A stretch of DNA of 44,774 bases, from NCBI GenBank assembly GCA_030539035.1, contig JAUNSU010000019.1, forward strand, positions 1 to 44,774. The letters run 5' to 3'. Origin of the DNA: Planctomycetia bacterium. GTDB lineage: Bacteria > Planctomycetota > Planctomycetia > Pirellulales > Thermoguttaceae. Positions 33,540 through 43,154 of the stretch are shown piece by piece (positions within the stretch are counted from its first letter, which is position 1; the number at the start of each line of letters is the position of its first letter). The notes under the pieces were generated by a model that was given only the letters and a program-made list of their open reading frames with translations, did not search any database and was not told where the DNA came from. The position numbers and the translations under genes are program-made.

Positions 33540-36500
33540 TCAATGTCCTTCTTTCTTTTCCGGAAGGGCAATGGTCCTTCTTCTCAAATACCAGATCAAT
33601 TTCCAAAGCAGGGCAAGGAAAATGAAAAGGGATCCTTCCATATATTTTTCCGGCGCGTATCGGAAAAGGAAAAGGGCGAACAGAAAAATCACATAAGGAA
33701 AGAACCGGAAGAAAAATCTCCGAATTCTTCGGCTGTGAAGGAAGAAGATCGCGATCAAAGTGAAGATCGACCATAAAAGCAGATGCCGGAGCAATGTAAA
33801 CGTAAAGAACCGGCGTTTGGACGGAAGAACAATTTCGATCCGTTCGGCCTCCTGATTGGTGATCCCGATGAGGAATCGCGTATTTTCCGAGTGATTCATA
33901 TGCCAAATGGCAAATGTCGAGAGAGAGGAACTCTTTCTGGGCAGAAAGGAATCGTATATTGCCGAGAGATCATGTTTTTCGACGAGTCCGTTCAATCGCG
34001 CAAGGAGATCGTTGTATTCATAGAAAGAGACTTCGCGCTTTGGGAAGAATTCTTTACGCGCGGCGGGCGGCTTGGGGCCGGTAATACCGGGTTCGAGATT
34101 CTTTTCCTTGTCCTCATCAACCCAACGCAGAAAGAACGCATTTTTTTGTTCTTCATTAAAAGGAGCGGAAGATTGATTGGGGATCACCTGGGTCTCCAAT
34201 TCATTTTCACATTCCCACCATTTTTTGAGCCAACGGGAAAACCAGCGGGAAAGATCCGTGCTGTTTTCGGAAAAGAAGGAAAGATCGGTATCGAATGTAT
34301 CCAGAAGATCATTCATTCTTTCATAATCCAGGCGGATCAGAATAGGAGCGATTGTATTATAGTCGGCCGGCTGTTTCCAATGGCCGTTTGCCGCCGGATC
34401 ATTATCGAAATTAAGATAAGGAAGGTTTTCGTGCGGAGGCCAGTAAGTTTCCGGTGAGTCAATATTCTTTTGACGCACAAAACAGGGGAGGACTTTCTGG
34501 GAAAGCCGATCAGTATCGATTTCAAAAGTTGCGATCCAATGATTTTTTTCATTGGGAATTCCCTCGATTCGCGGAAAAGGAAGCCGTACATAAGAAAAAC
34601 GGTTTTCCAGCGCAAGAGAGAAAAAATCTTTCAATGAAAAATGGGAAGGAGAATAATGTCCGGAAAAGGTCAACTCAATCGTTTGCGAATGCCGGTTCGG
34701 ATTCAACTCGACAGAAAGCCGTTCATTTTCCGTATGCAGAATCGGTTTTGTAATTCCGTCAACGGCAAGTTCATGAACATGAAATTCCTGGGGGAGCATT
34801 AGGGTGCAGCCGTTTTGCTTTCCGGGCCGAATGTCGATACTGGTTGTTCCGTAAAGAGATCCGTTTGTTCGGATATAAAAATAATGGTCGGCCTGCATTA
34901 CCCGGCAAAGGCTTCGCCCGGAATCAATGACCGCTGTATAATGTTCGTCTGCGATGGTGTATTCCGTAAAGTCGGCGGCCATCATTCCCGAATAGCGCGT
35001 AATTGCCGCTGGAAATGCCTTTTCCTTTTTCTCTTGATCCGAGGCAGCGGAAGCCTTTGAGTCCGGGGCGGGATTTTGCTTTTCCTCCAGATCCATATCG
35101 GAAAGAATCAGGTTTTTTGTGTCCCATTGAAGAGGTAATGCACTGAGATGATCTCTTTTGGGAAGGTAAATGAAATGATCAATTCCGGAACGGATCTTGG
35201 TCGTTTGCGCCGATTCTCCGGCGGAATCGGATTCTTTCGATATTTTAAGATTATCCCATTTTCGCTTCAGAAAATCCGGAGTCTGTTTTTGCGTTTCTTC
35301 ACTTACGATATTGATGAGGGATACTTTTGGAAAACGAAGATTTTCCGTATTGGATATAAGGGGAATATACAATTGAAAAGTAAACTCTCCCCGAATCAGA
35401 TTTTGAGGGATCAGACGGAGAAAACGTTTCTTCCCTCGCCGGATCTGTTCACTTTGCAAATAGGGTTCAATATTAACCAGATCGGAACACTGATCGTCCA
35501 ATTCCAGTTCAAAAGCATCAATTTCGCCTTCGGTTGCGTTGATCCGGTAAAAAATGGCAAGTTCCCATTGGGAATCGATTCGGCGAAAAAGATACGTTTG
35601 CCGTGTTCCGGTGAGCTTTGGACGATTGCGATGAACGGTAATCCCGCATTGCATCGATGTTTTTTGATTCGAAGCCGCATCGATTTGGGGATTTTCCTTT
35701 TTTATCGTTTTGGCGTTCGGAGAAATCGGTTCAGAGGAGGCTTGAGAATTGGCGGCCGGTCTCTTCGGCGCCGGCTCTTTGGTCTCCTGTGCGCTCGAGC
35801 CCGGAGCGGCCGAGGTTTTTACCGCCGGAGCCTGTGCGGAAGGGATTTGCGCGGCGGTTCCGGGCAAATTATAGGACCCGATAAAAAGAAGATTACTCGC
35901 AAGTTCAGGAGTAAAAGCGCTTTTCTCTTTTCCCTGAATATTAAGACGCGACCATGTGTTGGGCGGATCAATATCCAAATAGATCGCGGGATCCCTGAAC
36001 AATCGTATGGTGGAATTTCGTCCTCCTTCGGTATTCAGGGAAAGACGGGGAAGTTCAAATTTTCTGTCGATAAAAGAGCGCGCCTTTCCCTCGATGCGAA
36101 TGGTGTTTTTGTCCGAAAGAGGTTTTTTGAAAAACAGATAAAAGCGATTATTATCGAGATGAACTTCAGGGGATTCCAGTAAATTGCCGGATCCGTCAAA
36201 AACCTTTACAACATCAGGAATAAAATTCCCAGTTGTATTAAAAGAGGCGCGGAACAGCGGTGATCCCGTACTGAAAGATGCCTGATAATGGATCTGGATA
36301 TCTTTGGGATAAAAGGAAAAAAAGATCTCTTCCGAAATGGATAAAGGTTCCATACGGGCCCGAATCGTGATCAGGGAAACCGGATCCGATCGAAGGAGAT
36401 CGTATGCGGCTTTTAAATCTTTGTCTGTATTGCCCCATACATTGGCAAAAGCGGATGCGGTGATCTCCGAAGGCGGAAGATCAACAAACTCCGTTCGGCC

Positions 36501-39500
36501 GGAAGAGGATAAACCGATCCAGCTGCGGATGATCCTTCCCTGAAGGGAACGAATATTCGGAAGACGCAATTTTCCTATTCCGGAAAATTTTCGTGCGATA
36601 TAATTTGTCCGAAGAGTGATATTTCCGGAAACCTGATCCTGGAATGTGATTCGAATGTGATCTTTTTGACCGCTGTCCTGTTCGATCGATTCGATCTCCG
36701 CTTCATCGCATTGGCATTGACCGGAAAAAATATAGGAAGGATCATTCTGGATCAAGAGAGATTTGATCTTGCCCCCGGTGATTCGATATCGGAAACGGGC
36801 AAGCAGATCGGTCTGATTTGATTTCGCACCGATCTGGAAATACTGTTCCACATCGATTGAGGTTTGCCCCAGTTTGCCCGGCCGATCAAGCTTTTCGAGT
36901 ATGAGGCGGGAAACAGGCCCGAGTTCGGCGATGATCTTTCCTCCGGTTCGGGATACATGTCCATAGGTATCCAATACGTCTATGATCGGCGCGTCCGGAG
37001 GTGTTGTTAATTCAAGCCGGGCATTGGGAACCGGAGGAATTTCCATCTCCGTTCGGGAATTCTGATCGAATTGCGGAAGGGATAGGGTGAGTTCAAGCGT
37101 ATGCTCCCCCGGCGTACTGTTGGCGATCTCAAAGACAAGCCCGCCGAAGTTTTTATTCCTTACAGCAGATGTTTTCGCGGGATCCTCTTCCTTGTTCCCT
37201 TCGTAAAGGGGAAGAATGGACTGCTTGTCAAATTTTGCTCCGCCGTCGGGAAGAATCGGCATCATGGGAAGAACGATGGTCGCTTGGGTACTGTCAAGAA
37301 TGATTTTGAATACCGCCTTTATATGAAAAAGGGAAAGTGTTTCCATCGAAGGGTTGTAATTGACGCCTCCTTCATAAACAGCCTCTGCAATTCTCCAGGA
37401 ATGCCCGACCGAGCGGGAAGATCCGATCCGATTCGAAAGGCGGTTGTAGAATTCATCCGAGATCCAGTAATAAGCGTCCTTTACGGTCTTTTTTTGTGAG
37501 TCGACAGGAACGAAAACCCGGTAAGGCTCCTTCTGTTTGAAGGAGTCCTTTAGAGGATCTTTTTCGTCGGAACCGGCCCGATCTGCGAGAGACCCCTTTT
37601 TTATTTCATTCTTTTGAGGGGAGATCACCGCTTCTGCGGGCGCGTTGTTTCGGGATTCCTTTCCTTCCGGAGTGCCGGATTTTTCCTGTCCGAAAACGCA
37701 AAGCACCGAAAAGATCAGGCAAAGAATAAATGGAAGAACAGGGGCGATTTTTCCCTCTTCTTTTTTGGGGTTGTTTTCTTCCGTAAACGGCGAAATGCCG
37801 TTCCCTTCCTGTTTTCTTGGGATTGTATGAAAATAGGAAGGGATCTTTTTATTCGGACCGCCGTCTTGGGAGACAGTTGTTTCCGTTGCGTTTTTGATTT
37901 CTTTCTGAATGATATTATCCTCATCATTGTTGACTGGAGTGATTTCCAGCGGTTTGTCGAAAGTTGGAGATATTTCCGTACTGCTTGGACCGGGAACGGG
38001 CTCTTTTTCTCCAAGGGGAACAAATCCCGGTTCGGAATCAGATCGGTCTTCCTGGGGAACAGAGACCGCAGTATCGGCGGGAACCTCTTCCGCAAACGTA
38101 TAGTATTTCCATAAACAACGCAAATAGTATAAAACCAGGGAGATCATTGCTCCGTAAAAAAGACCGGTAAGCGCGTATGTCCAGACCAATGGAATCATGG
38201 GATAGACTGCTCCGCAAAAACCAAGGATCAAGAGAAGAACATGGGGTGTTTTTCCCGGGATCAGACGGGGGTGCTTCGATTTCCGGACAGGGGGATCAGA
38301 GACCGCACTGGATTCGCCGCGAACGGCCGCCGTTTGTTCTGATACGGAATACCGGAAGCGAGGAACCGACCAGGTTAGCAGAAGAACGAGTGCAAGGCAA
38401 CTCCATTTTTCAATTTCCAGTATATATTGATCGACAATAAACAGGCCCCGATGAGAGGAACTTAAAGCGATTTCCGTATAATTCCAGCCGGGAACACTTA
38501 CAAAATTCCAGGTCTTTTGCGAGGTTCGAACCCAGGGAGTAATCGATCCGACATTATCGACATTCCAGGAGGCAGCCGGAATAATATCCGGATTCTGATT
38601 CTTGTAAAGCATTGCACGAAATTTTCGGGAATCCGATTTATTCTTTAATCCCCAGATCTTTTCCGATGCGAGAGATACCAGCGCGTATTCCCTGCGGTAA
38701 AAGGAATCCGCTCTGGAAACGAAAACGATATCCGGTTCGATCAGGATCAACGCCAATCCGGCATTTTCGAGAGCACTGATCGCACGATTCTCGGGAGTTG
38801 GACTTGGCGACCAACGGACACGAGTTGACGGGAGGACCCGGCATTGATTCAACGCATATCGGTCGATGTAAACACGCGGGGTTCCTTCGGACTCGGAGGG
38901 GAGAAATAAGGCGGAGAGATAAGCGGGATCCGAAAAAACTTCTCCCCAGCTTACGATGGGCTGGACAACATTGTCCAGAGAATATCCTTTTTCTTCCAAT
39001 TCGGGATCCGGATCGCCAAGCGGAGATGCGGTGAGCCGGGAACGCAAAGGAGATCCCTTTTTATTCGATTGCAGCGGGTTTTTGGCGCTCTCCGGAAGCA
39101 GCTTGCGTTTATCGCCCGATATTTGATGAAGAAGGGACTCATCTCCAAAATGCTGAAGAAAGTAGTTCGCTTTTTTCTGTGCGGTTTGAAGATCTTCCTT
39201 GGGTTGGAAAATCTTCAAAGACGCCCCTGATTCCAGTTCTTTTTGCAGGAGAATTTCCGTTTTCCATTCCTGCGGAACCCATAAGCCCCAGGTGCCGGAA
39301 AGGATCGGAAGGTCAATTTCCGGTAAACTTGGCCGGATCTTTTGCTTCCTTTTAAGCGGCGGCGACTGAATCGTGTATTCGATGCAAATGGAAACAAATC
39401 GCTTTTGAGGAGGAAGTTGAATCTTTATGATATTCTTCCCGTTTTCCTTTTCCGGAGTCCATGTGATTCGCTGATTATCGATCCAGATCGCAAGAATGGA

Positions 39501-42194
39501 GGAAAGATCCATATTCGACGGCAAGGTGAATTGACAGGTTTCCCGTCCCCTGTTTTCGATATAGTAAGTGCAATGATTTCGAATCGTTCCAAGGGGATCA
39601 TATTGAGATTCCGCACGAACAAACCATCCCCAGGCCGGAGAGAGATCATTTTTGCCGGATTTTTCATTTTCAGATCGCTTTTCCTGATCCGGACGGGTAA
39701 TTCGCAGGTCCGGTCCCCGTGAATTATGATCTGATCGGACAAGATCTGAAGGGCGATACCGAAATGCGCCCTCGATCATTCGATATTGATCATCCATGGG
39801 GGCTTCCGTCGGGATTTTTATCATCTTGGCCGCATCGACAGAAAATGGTTCTGTTCGAGTGGAAGAGACTTTGATTTCCGCTGTATCCGCCGTTGTTTCC
39901 GGAAGAATCAATAAAGGAATCGGGGCGGTTTTCAAAAAAGGACGCGTTCGGGATGCGGATACTTCAAATGGAACACTTCGGGAAGTAAGAAGCCGAATTT
40001 CCCAGGAGGAAAAACCTGCGGGAATATTCAGCGTCTTTTTTTCTTCTCCGGAAAGGGGAAGAACCTGAAAAGACCGCTCTGTATCGGAAGCAAGATTCCA
40101 GGACCATTCCGGCGGATTCGTATTGGGTTCGTCCGGAGTAAAAGAAACGACAATGCGATTGACCCGAAAACCGGGCGAGGGAATACAAACCATCTTCCAG
40201 TTCTCGGTAAGATTGGGACCGTCAACCTGCATTTCCGCAGAAACGTCCGCATCGTAGTTTGCCCTCGTTTTTTCGACTCGCACACGGGTACCCGCGGTCG
40301 AATTTCCCAAAAGAAGGGTTGTTCCTGTCGGAAAATCCGGAAAATACTCCTGAATTAATGATCTGTCCGGGAGAAGATGATCGGAAAAAGGAACCCCATT
40401 TTTATCAATAATCGAAATCCTCCAGGGAGAATCCGCCTGAAGAAGAAGGAAATGCTTGCCAAAGAGCATGGAATCCGTATCGATTGGAAGGAGTCGGCCC
40501 GGTTCCAGATCTGTCTCCGGGCCCGTAAGAAACCTCGCGGTAAGATAAAAACGAATCGGCTTGTTCTTTTTCAGGGGTTTTTTCAAAAAAAGACGAAGCC
40601 CGCGCGTATTTTGCCGGGATCCTGTGTAATCCCATTGAATTTGACCTCTCGTATCGGAACGAACGGAATCAATTTCCCAGCCGGGATTCAGAGGGAAGGT
40701 CAACTCGTTGCAATCGCTCCTGTTGCATTGGGCGAGTAAGGTTGTTGTTGATGTGATTTCGCCCGGATTGAAAAGCGATTCCGTTGCGCTGTTCAGGCGA
40801 ATCTCCGGGGTTTGTTCCGCCGCTTCAATATGGATTCGCGCATCTTCTCCAAAGTATTTAAACAGTCGAAGTTCCGAATTATTTTCCGCCGGAAACAGCG
40901 GATCATACGATTCCGCCGCATTGTTCGGAATAAAAGAAAGACCGATCAGCGGACGAACGATCTGGAGCCGCAATGTCGTTTCTCTCCACTGAAGTTTGGA
41001 AGATAAAAGGTGAATCTTGGGAATATCCAATGAGATCTTTTTGGAGACACTCGAAAAATGGGCGGGAGAAAACGGATAAAATGCCCGGACTTCAAGTTCA
41101 TTGCTTCCCAATGCGGTGGCGGGAAAACGGATCCGGCAAGAGATCCCTTTCCCTGTTTTTTCCTCGGTAATAATGGGATCTTGATTCAAATCGGTTTTCC
41201 AGACAACGGATGTTCGTTGAAGCGGGGTATCAAAGAAAAGCGTGATCTCTTTCGGCGGAGTGTCAATCGGATCAAAGGTAATATGATTTCGGATCTCCAT
41301 CCCGGAAAGTGAAAGACGGCAGGAAATTTCCTGATGAGTTCCGCTCTTTTGTATGGAATTGGGGTTCTCCGTCGGAGGAGTAATGATCAGTTGAAAACTT
41401 TTGGATCCGCCGGGAAAGATCTTCCATTTCTTAAGGACGGTTTTCGGATCCGTACTGTCGATCTGTTTGATAATTCCGCGTGAAGTGCGGGGAACATATC
41501 CCTTCGGAATATCAAGAAGAAGATGGGCGACCGGGGTTTGGATCAGATCCATATCAAAAACGATATTTCCCTGTCGATCGATATTTCCCCGTTTGCTCCA
41601 TTGAAAGGAAAGTTCTGTCGAGTGATTTGCGGGCAGCCAATATCTTCCGTCCGGTTGAAGTTCGATTCCCCCTTTATCTCCTTTTTCCCAGTGAAAATTT
41701 GTACAATAGAAGGAAAAAAATCCGAGAGCGGTTCCCGGCAGTTTTTTTTCTTCATCGGAAACAGGAGCATGAAGGGTCAATTTACCAACGCCTTCAACGA
41801 GATCTTTTCCGGCAAGGCGTGCTTCAAGAGAAAGAGTGTTTAAAAGAGAAGCGGGAGCGGGATCACCGTTTTTTTTGATTTTTTCCAGCTCCTGGATCCA
41901 GCGCTCGAATTTTTCTCCCCGGATGGGATAATACTTTTCCTGTCCCCAGGGCCATTGCGAGATCTTGTCCTGGGGAACCATCCAATATCGATAGGAAAAT
42001 AGATCGGCGGCTCCGGCGGAAGGCAAGGGGAGATTGGGGCGGGAAGATTCGGCGGGCGTGGAATGCTGGGGAACATCGGAAGATAATCCGGGAGTATTAT
42101 CGGCAAAGATCTGAACTGCGGAATATCTTTCCCCTGATAAAGGAAATTCGACCATCATACAGATGAAGGCGAACAAAATTATTTCGTTTCTCAT
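33540..42194 (-). CDS. Giant multi-domain membrane protein of unknown function, apparent fusion
   Basis: About 2,884 residues, uninterrupted. The ATG at 42194 opens a signal peptide (NEIILFAFICMMVEFPLSG). A GTG at 42329 would lie only about eight bases from the predicted transcript start. The first ectodomain (about 30-1260) is rich in beta strands. Membrane helices follow near 1263-1277 (SCLALVLLLTW) and 1316-1362. A charged linker of about 120 residues leads to a second signal-like helix near 1483-1503 (PFILCLIFSVLCVFGQ). A second ectodomain (about 1510-2797) contains an Ala/Pro-rich linker near 2108-2178. A hydrophobic C terminus near 2798-2877 has three or more helices. Similar phrases (FLKKPLKKNKPIRF and FFKKPLSDKNTIRI) occur in both halves. 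No catalytic motif or named domain was recognised. Confidence 0.85.
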   Translation of the reverse strand: MRNEIILFAFICMMVEFPLSGERYSAVQIFADNTPGLSSDVPQHSTPAESSRPNLPLPSAGAADLFSYRYWMVPQDKISQWPWGQEKYYPIRGEKFERWIQELEKIKKNGDPAPASLLNTLSLEARLAGKDLVEGVGKLTLHAPVSDEEKKLPGTALGFFSFYCTNFHWEKGDKGGIELQPDGRYWLPANHSTELSFQWSKRGNIDRQGNIVFDMDLIQTPVAHLLLDIPKGYVPRTSRGIIKQIDSTDPKTVLKKWKIFPGGSKSFQLIITPPTENPNSIQKSGTHQEISCRLSLSGMEIRNHITFDPIDTPPKEITLFFDTPLQRTSVVWKTDLNQDPIITEEKTGKGISCRIRFPATALGSNELEVRAFYPFSPAHFSSVSKKISLDIPKIHLLSSKLQWRETTLRLQIVRPLIGLSFIPNNAAESYDPLFPAENNSELRLFKYFGEDARIHIEAAEQTPEIRLNSATESLFNPGEITSTTTLLAQCNRSDCNELTFPLNPGWEIDSVRSDTRGQIQWDYTGSRQNTRGLRLFLKKPLKKNKPIRFYLTARFLTGPETDLEPGRLLPIDTDSMLFGKHFLLLQADSPWRISIIDKNGVPFSDHLLPDRSLIQEYFPDFPTGTTLLLGNSTAGTRVRVEKTRANYDADVSAEMQVDGPNLTENWKMVCIPSPGFRVNRIVVSFTPDEPNTNPPEWSWNLASDTERSFQVLPLSGEEKKTLNIPAGFSSWEIRLLTSRSVPFEVSASRTRPFLKTAPIPLLILPETTADTAEIKVSSTRTEPFSVDAAKMIKIPTEAPMDDQYRMIEGAFRYRPSDLVRSDHNSRGPDLRITRPDQEKRSENEKSGKNDLSPAWGWFVRAESQYDPLGTIRNHCTYYIENRGRETCQFTLPSNMDLSSILAIWIDNQRITWTPEKENGKNIIKIQLPPQKRFVSICIEYTIQSPPLKRKQKIRPSLPEIDLPILSGTWGLWVPQEWKTEILLQKELESGASLKIFQPKEDLQTAQKKANYFLQHFGDESLLHQISGDKRKLLPESAKNPLQSNKKGSPLRSRLTASPLGDPDPELEEKGYSLDNVVQPIVSWGEVFSDPAYLSALFLPSESEGTPRVYIDRYALNQCRVLPSTRVRWSPSPTPENRAISALENAGLALILIEPDIVFVSRADSFYRREYALVSLASEKIWGLKNKSDSRKFRAMLYKNQNPDIIPAASWNVDNVGSITPWVRTSQKTWNFVSVPGWNYTEIALSSSHRGLFIVDQYILEIEKWSCLALVLLLTWSVPRFRYSVSEQTAAVRGESSAVSDPPVRKSKHPRLIPGKTPHVLLLILGFCGAVYPMIPLVWTYALTGLFYGAMISLVLYYLRCLWKYYTFAEEVPADTAVSVPQEDRSDSEPGFVPLGEKEPVPGPSSTEISPTFDKPLEITPVNNDEDNIIQKEIKNATETTVSQDGGPNKKIPSYFHTIPRKQEGNGISPFTEENNPKKEEGKIAPVLPFILCLIFSVLCVFGQEKSGTPEGKESRNNAPAEAVISPQKNEIKKGSLADRAGSDEKDPLKDSFKQKEPYRVFVPVDSQKKTVKDAYYWISDEFYNRLSNRIGSSRSVGHSWRIAEAVYEGGVNYNPSMETLSLFHIKAVFKIILDSTQATIVLPMMPILPDGGAKFDKQSILPLYEGNKEEDPAKTSAVRNKNFGGLVFEIANSTPGEHTLELTLSLPQFDQNSRTEMEIPPVPNARLELTTPPDAPIIDVLDTYGHVSRTGGKIIAELGPVSRLILEKLDRPGKLGQTSIDVEQYFQIGAKSNQTDLLARFRYRITGGKIKSLLIQNDPSYIFSGQCQCDEAEIESIEQDSGQKDHIRITFQDQVSGNITLRTNYIARKFSGIGKLRLPNIRSLQGRIIRSWIGLSSSGRTEFVDLPPSEITASAFANVWGNTDKDLKAAYDLLRSDPVSLITIRARMEPLSISEEIFFSFYPKDIQIHYQASFSTGSPLFRASFNTTGNFIPDVVKVFDGSGNLLESPEVHLDNNRFYLFFKKPLSDKNTIRIEGKARSFIDRKFELPRLSLNTEGGRNSTIRLFRDPAIYLDIDPPNTWSRLNIQGKEKSAFTPELASNLLFIGSYNLPGTAAQIPSAQAPAVKTSAAPGSSAQETKEPAPKRPAANSQASSEPISPNAKTIKKENPQIDAASNQKTSMQCGITVHRNRPKLTGTRQTYLFRRIDSQWELAIFYRINATEGEIDAFELELDDQCSDLVNIEPYLQSEQIRRGKKRFLRLIPQNLIRGEFTFQLYIPLISNTENLRFPKVSLINIVSEETQKQTPDFLKRKWDNLKISKESDSAGESAQTTKIRSGIDHFIYLPKRDHLSALPLQWDTKNLILSDMDLEEKQNPAPDSKASAASDQEKKEKAFPAAITRYSGMMAADFTEYTIADEHYTAVIDSGRSLCRVMQADHYFYIRTNGSLYGTTSIDIRPGKQNGCTLMLPQEFHVHELAVDGITKPILHTENERLSVELNPNRHSQTIELTFSGHYSPSHFSLKDFFSLALENRFSYVRLPFPRIEGIPNEKNHWIATFEIDTDRLSQKVLPCFVRQKNIDSPETYWPPHENLPYLNFDNDPAANGHWKQPADYNTIAPILIRLDYERMNDLLDTFDTDLSFFSENSTDLSRWFSRWLKKWWECENELETQVIPNQSSAPFNEEQKNAFFLRWVDEDKEKNLEPGITGPKPPAARKEFFPKREVSFYEYNDLLARLNGLVEKHDLSAIYDSFLPRKSSSLSTFAIWHMNHSENTRFLIGITNQEAERIEIVLPSKRRFFTFTLLRHLLLWSIFTLIAIFFLHSRRIRRFFFRFFPYVIFLFALFLFRYAPEKYMEGSLFIFLALLWKLIWYLRRRTIALPEKKEGH

Positions 42195-42343
42195 ATTGCA
42201 ATATCCTGCGAATTTTTGGAATAAAGAATCGATCGAGTTCGATTCCTCGATCTGATCTTTACAGCGCAAGCGATCGACGCGGGGAGCAAGCCGCCTTTTG
42301 GCTCCGAGCCGGAAAATCTTTTTAAACACCCCTATTCTCTATT

Positions 42344-42349
42344 ATTATA
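42344..42349 (-). promoter_or_regulatory. Candidate -10 box of the giant gene
   Basis: A consensus TATAAT on the minus strand; the -35 region at 17-18 bases is poor. A start near 42337 gives a leader of about 140 bases to the ATG at 42194. Confidence 0.35.
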
Positions 42350-42590
42350 AAGTCAAGAGGGAGGAAATTTAAGGCCCTGCGGAAAAAATCCCGGAAATTT
42401 TTTGTTTTGGGCATTGCAATTATCCCTTTCATTCATTACAATAAAGAGAGTTTGAACTGAATTTGGGTCATTTTATCCCTTTGTTTTCTGTTTTTATAAT
42501 CCATTTGGCGTCTTGCCGCGAGGGATTTTCCTTCGACTCATGGTGCTTGGAAAAGGAATTTCGACGGGAATAGCGGCCAATATTCAGATC

Positions 42591-42612
42591 ATTTCACGTT
42601 TTGTGGTGAAAT
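42591..42612. other. Small inverted repeat in the giant gene-rny intergenic region
   Basis: ATTTCAC (42591-42597) pairs with GTGAAAT (42606-42612) around an eight-base loop. It could be an operator or a weak hairpin. Together with the palindrome at 42673-42692 it is the only structure I see between 42350 and 42836; no supported gene lies there. Confidence 0.35.
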
Positions 42613-42672
42613 CAGGGACCCTTTTTAACATTTTACTGTATTGAAAAATCGGCGAAAAATTTATTCTCATCA

Positions 42673-42692
42673 ATTTTCAAAAAATTGAAAAT
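42673..42692. other. AT-rich perfect palindrome
   Basis: ATTTTCAA (42673-42680), AAAA, TTGAAAAT (42685-42692): an eight-base perfect inverted repeat. Possible regulator site or minor hairpin, in the non-coding stretch before rny. Confidence 0.35.
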
Positions 42693-42836
42693 CAGGATCA
42701 TTTTTCGCGCCTACGGAACCTGTTTAAGAGGATCTGGGAAATTTGTTTGTTTATACCGCAGATAAATTAAAAAAGAAACAGTGTATGAATAATGTTCGTT
42801 TACAATTGTTTTTTTTAATTTTTTGAAGGATATAAA

Positions 42837-43121
42837 ATGTATCACATATTGGCGTTAATGATTCATTTTTTTACACGGGAATGGAGCGGATTGAGTTCCA
42901 TTCAGGCCGGGAGAAATTTCGGTTCTGTTCCCGGAAAGGGTCAATTGCGTCCGAATCAGGGAAATGATTCCCGGTTCGATCCCTTTTATATTTTCGTGCA
43001 TTCTTTCTTTTTCGGGTATTACGGAAAAGGGAATATTGGCGAATCGATAAACAAACATGCTTTTCACGATCTTTTCCGAGCGGATTACAAGGTGCGGATC
43101 ATGATACCGATGCAGGAGTAA
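42837..43121 (+). CDS. Doubtful small ORF upstream of rny
   Basis: A 94-codon frame opened by ATG, seven bases after GAAGGA, ending 33 bases before rny. Codon choice resembles that of the neighbours, but the product (rich in Phe and Gly, e.g. IFVHSFFFGYYGKGNIGES) has no recognisable domain, clear signal peptide or repeat. An overlapping minus-strand frame is also open here, which weakens the case. It could be a small real gene, a leader peptide or chance. Confidence 0.35.
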   Translation: MYHILALMIHFFTREWSGLSSIQAGRNFGSVPGKGQLRPNQGNDSRFDPFYIFVHSFFFGYYGKGNIGESINKHAFHDLFRADYKVRIMIPMQE

Positions 43122-43154
43122 ACTTTTTGTCCCGGTTTTTTCGGGGGATATAAG

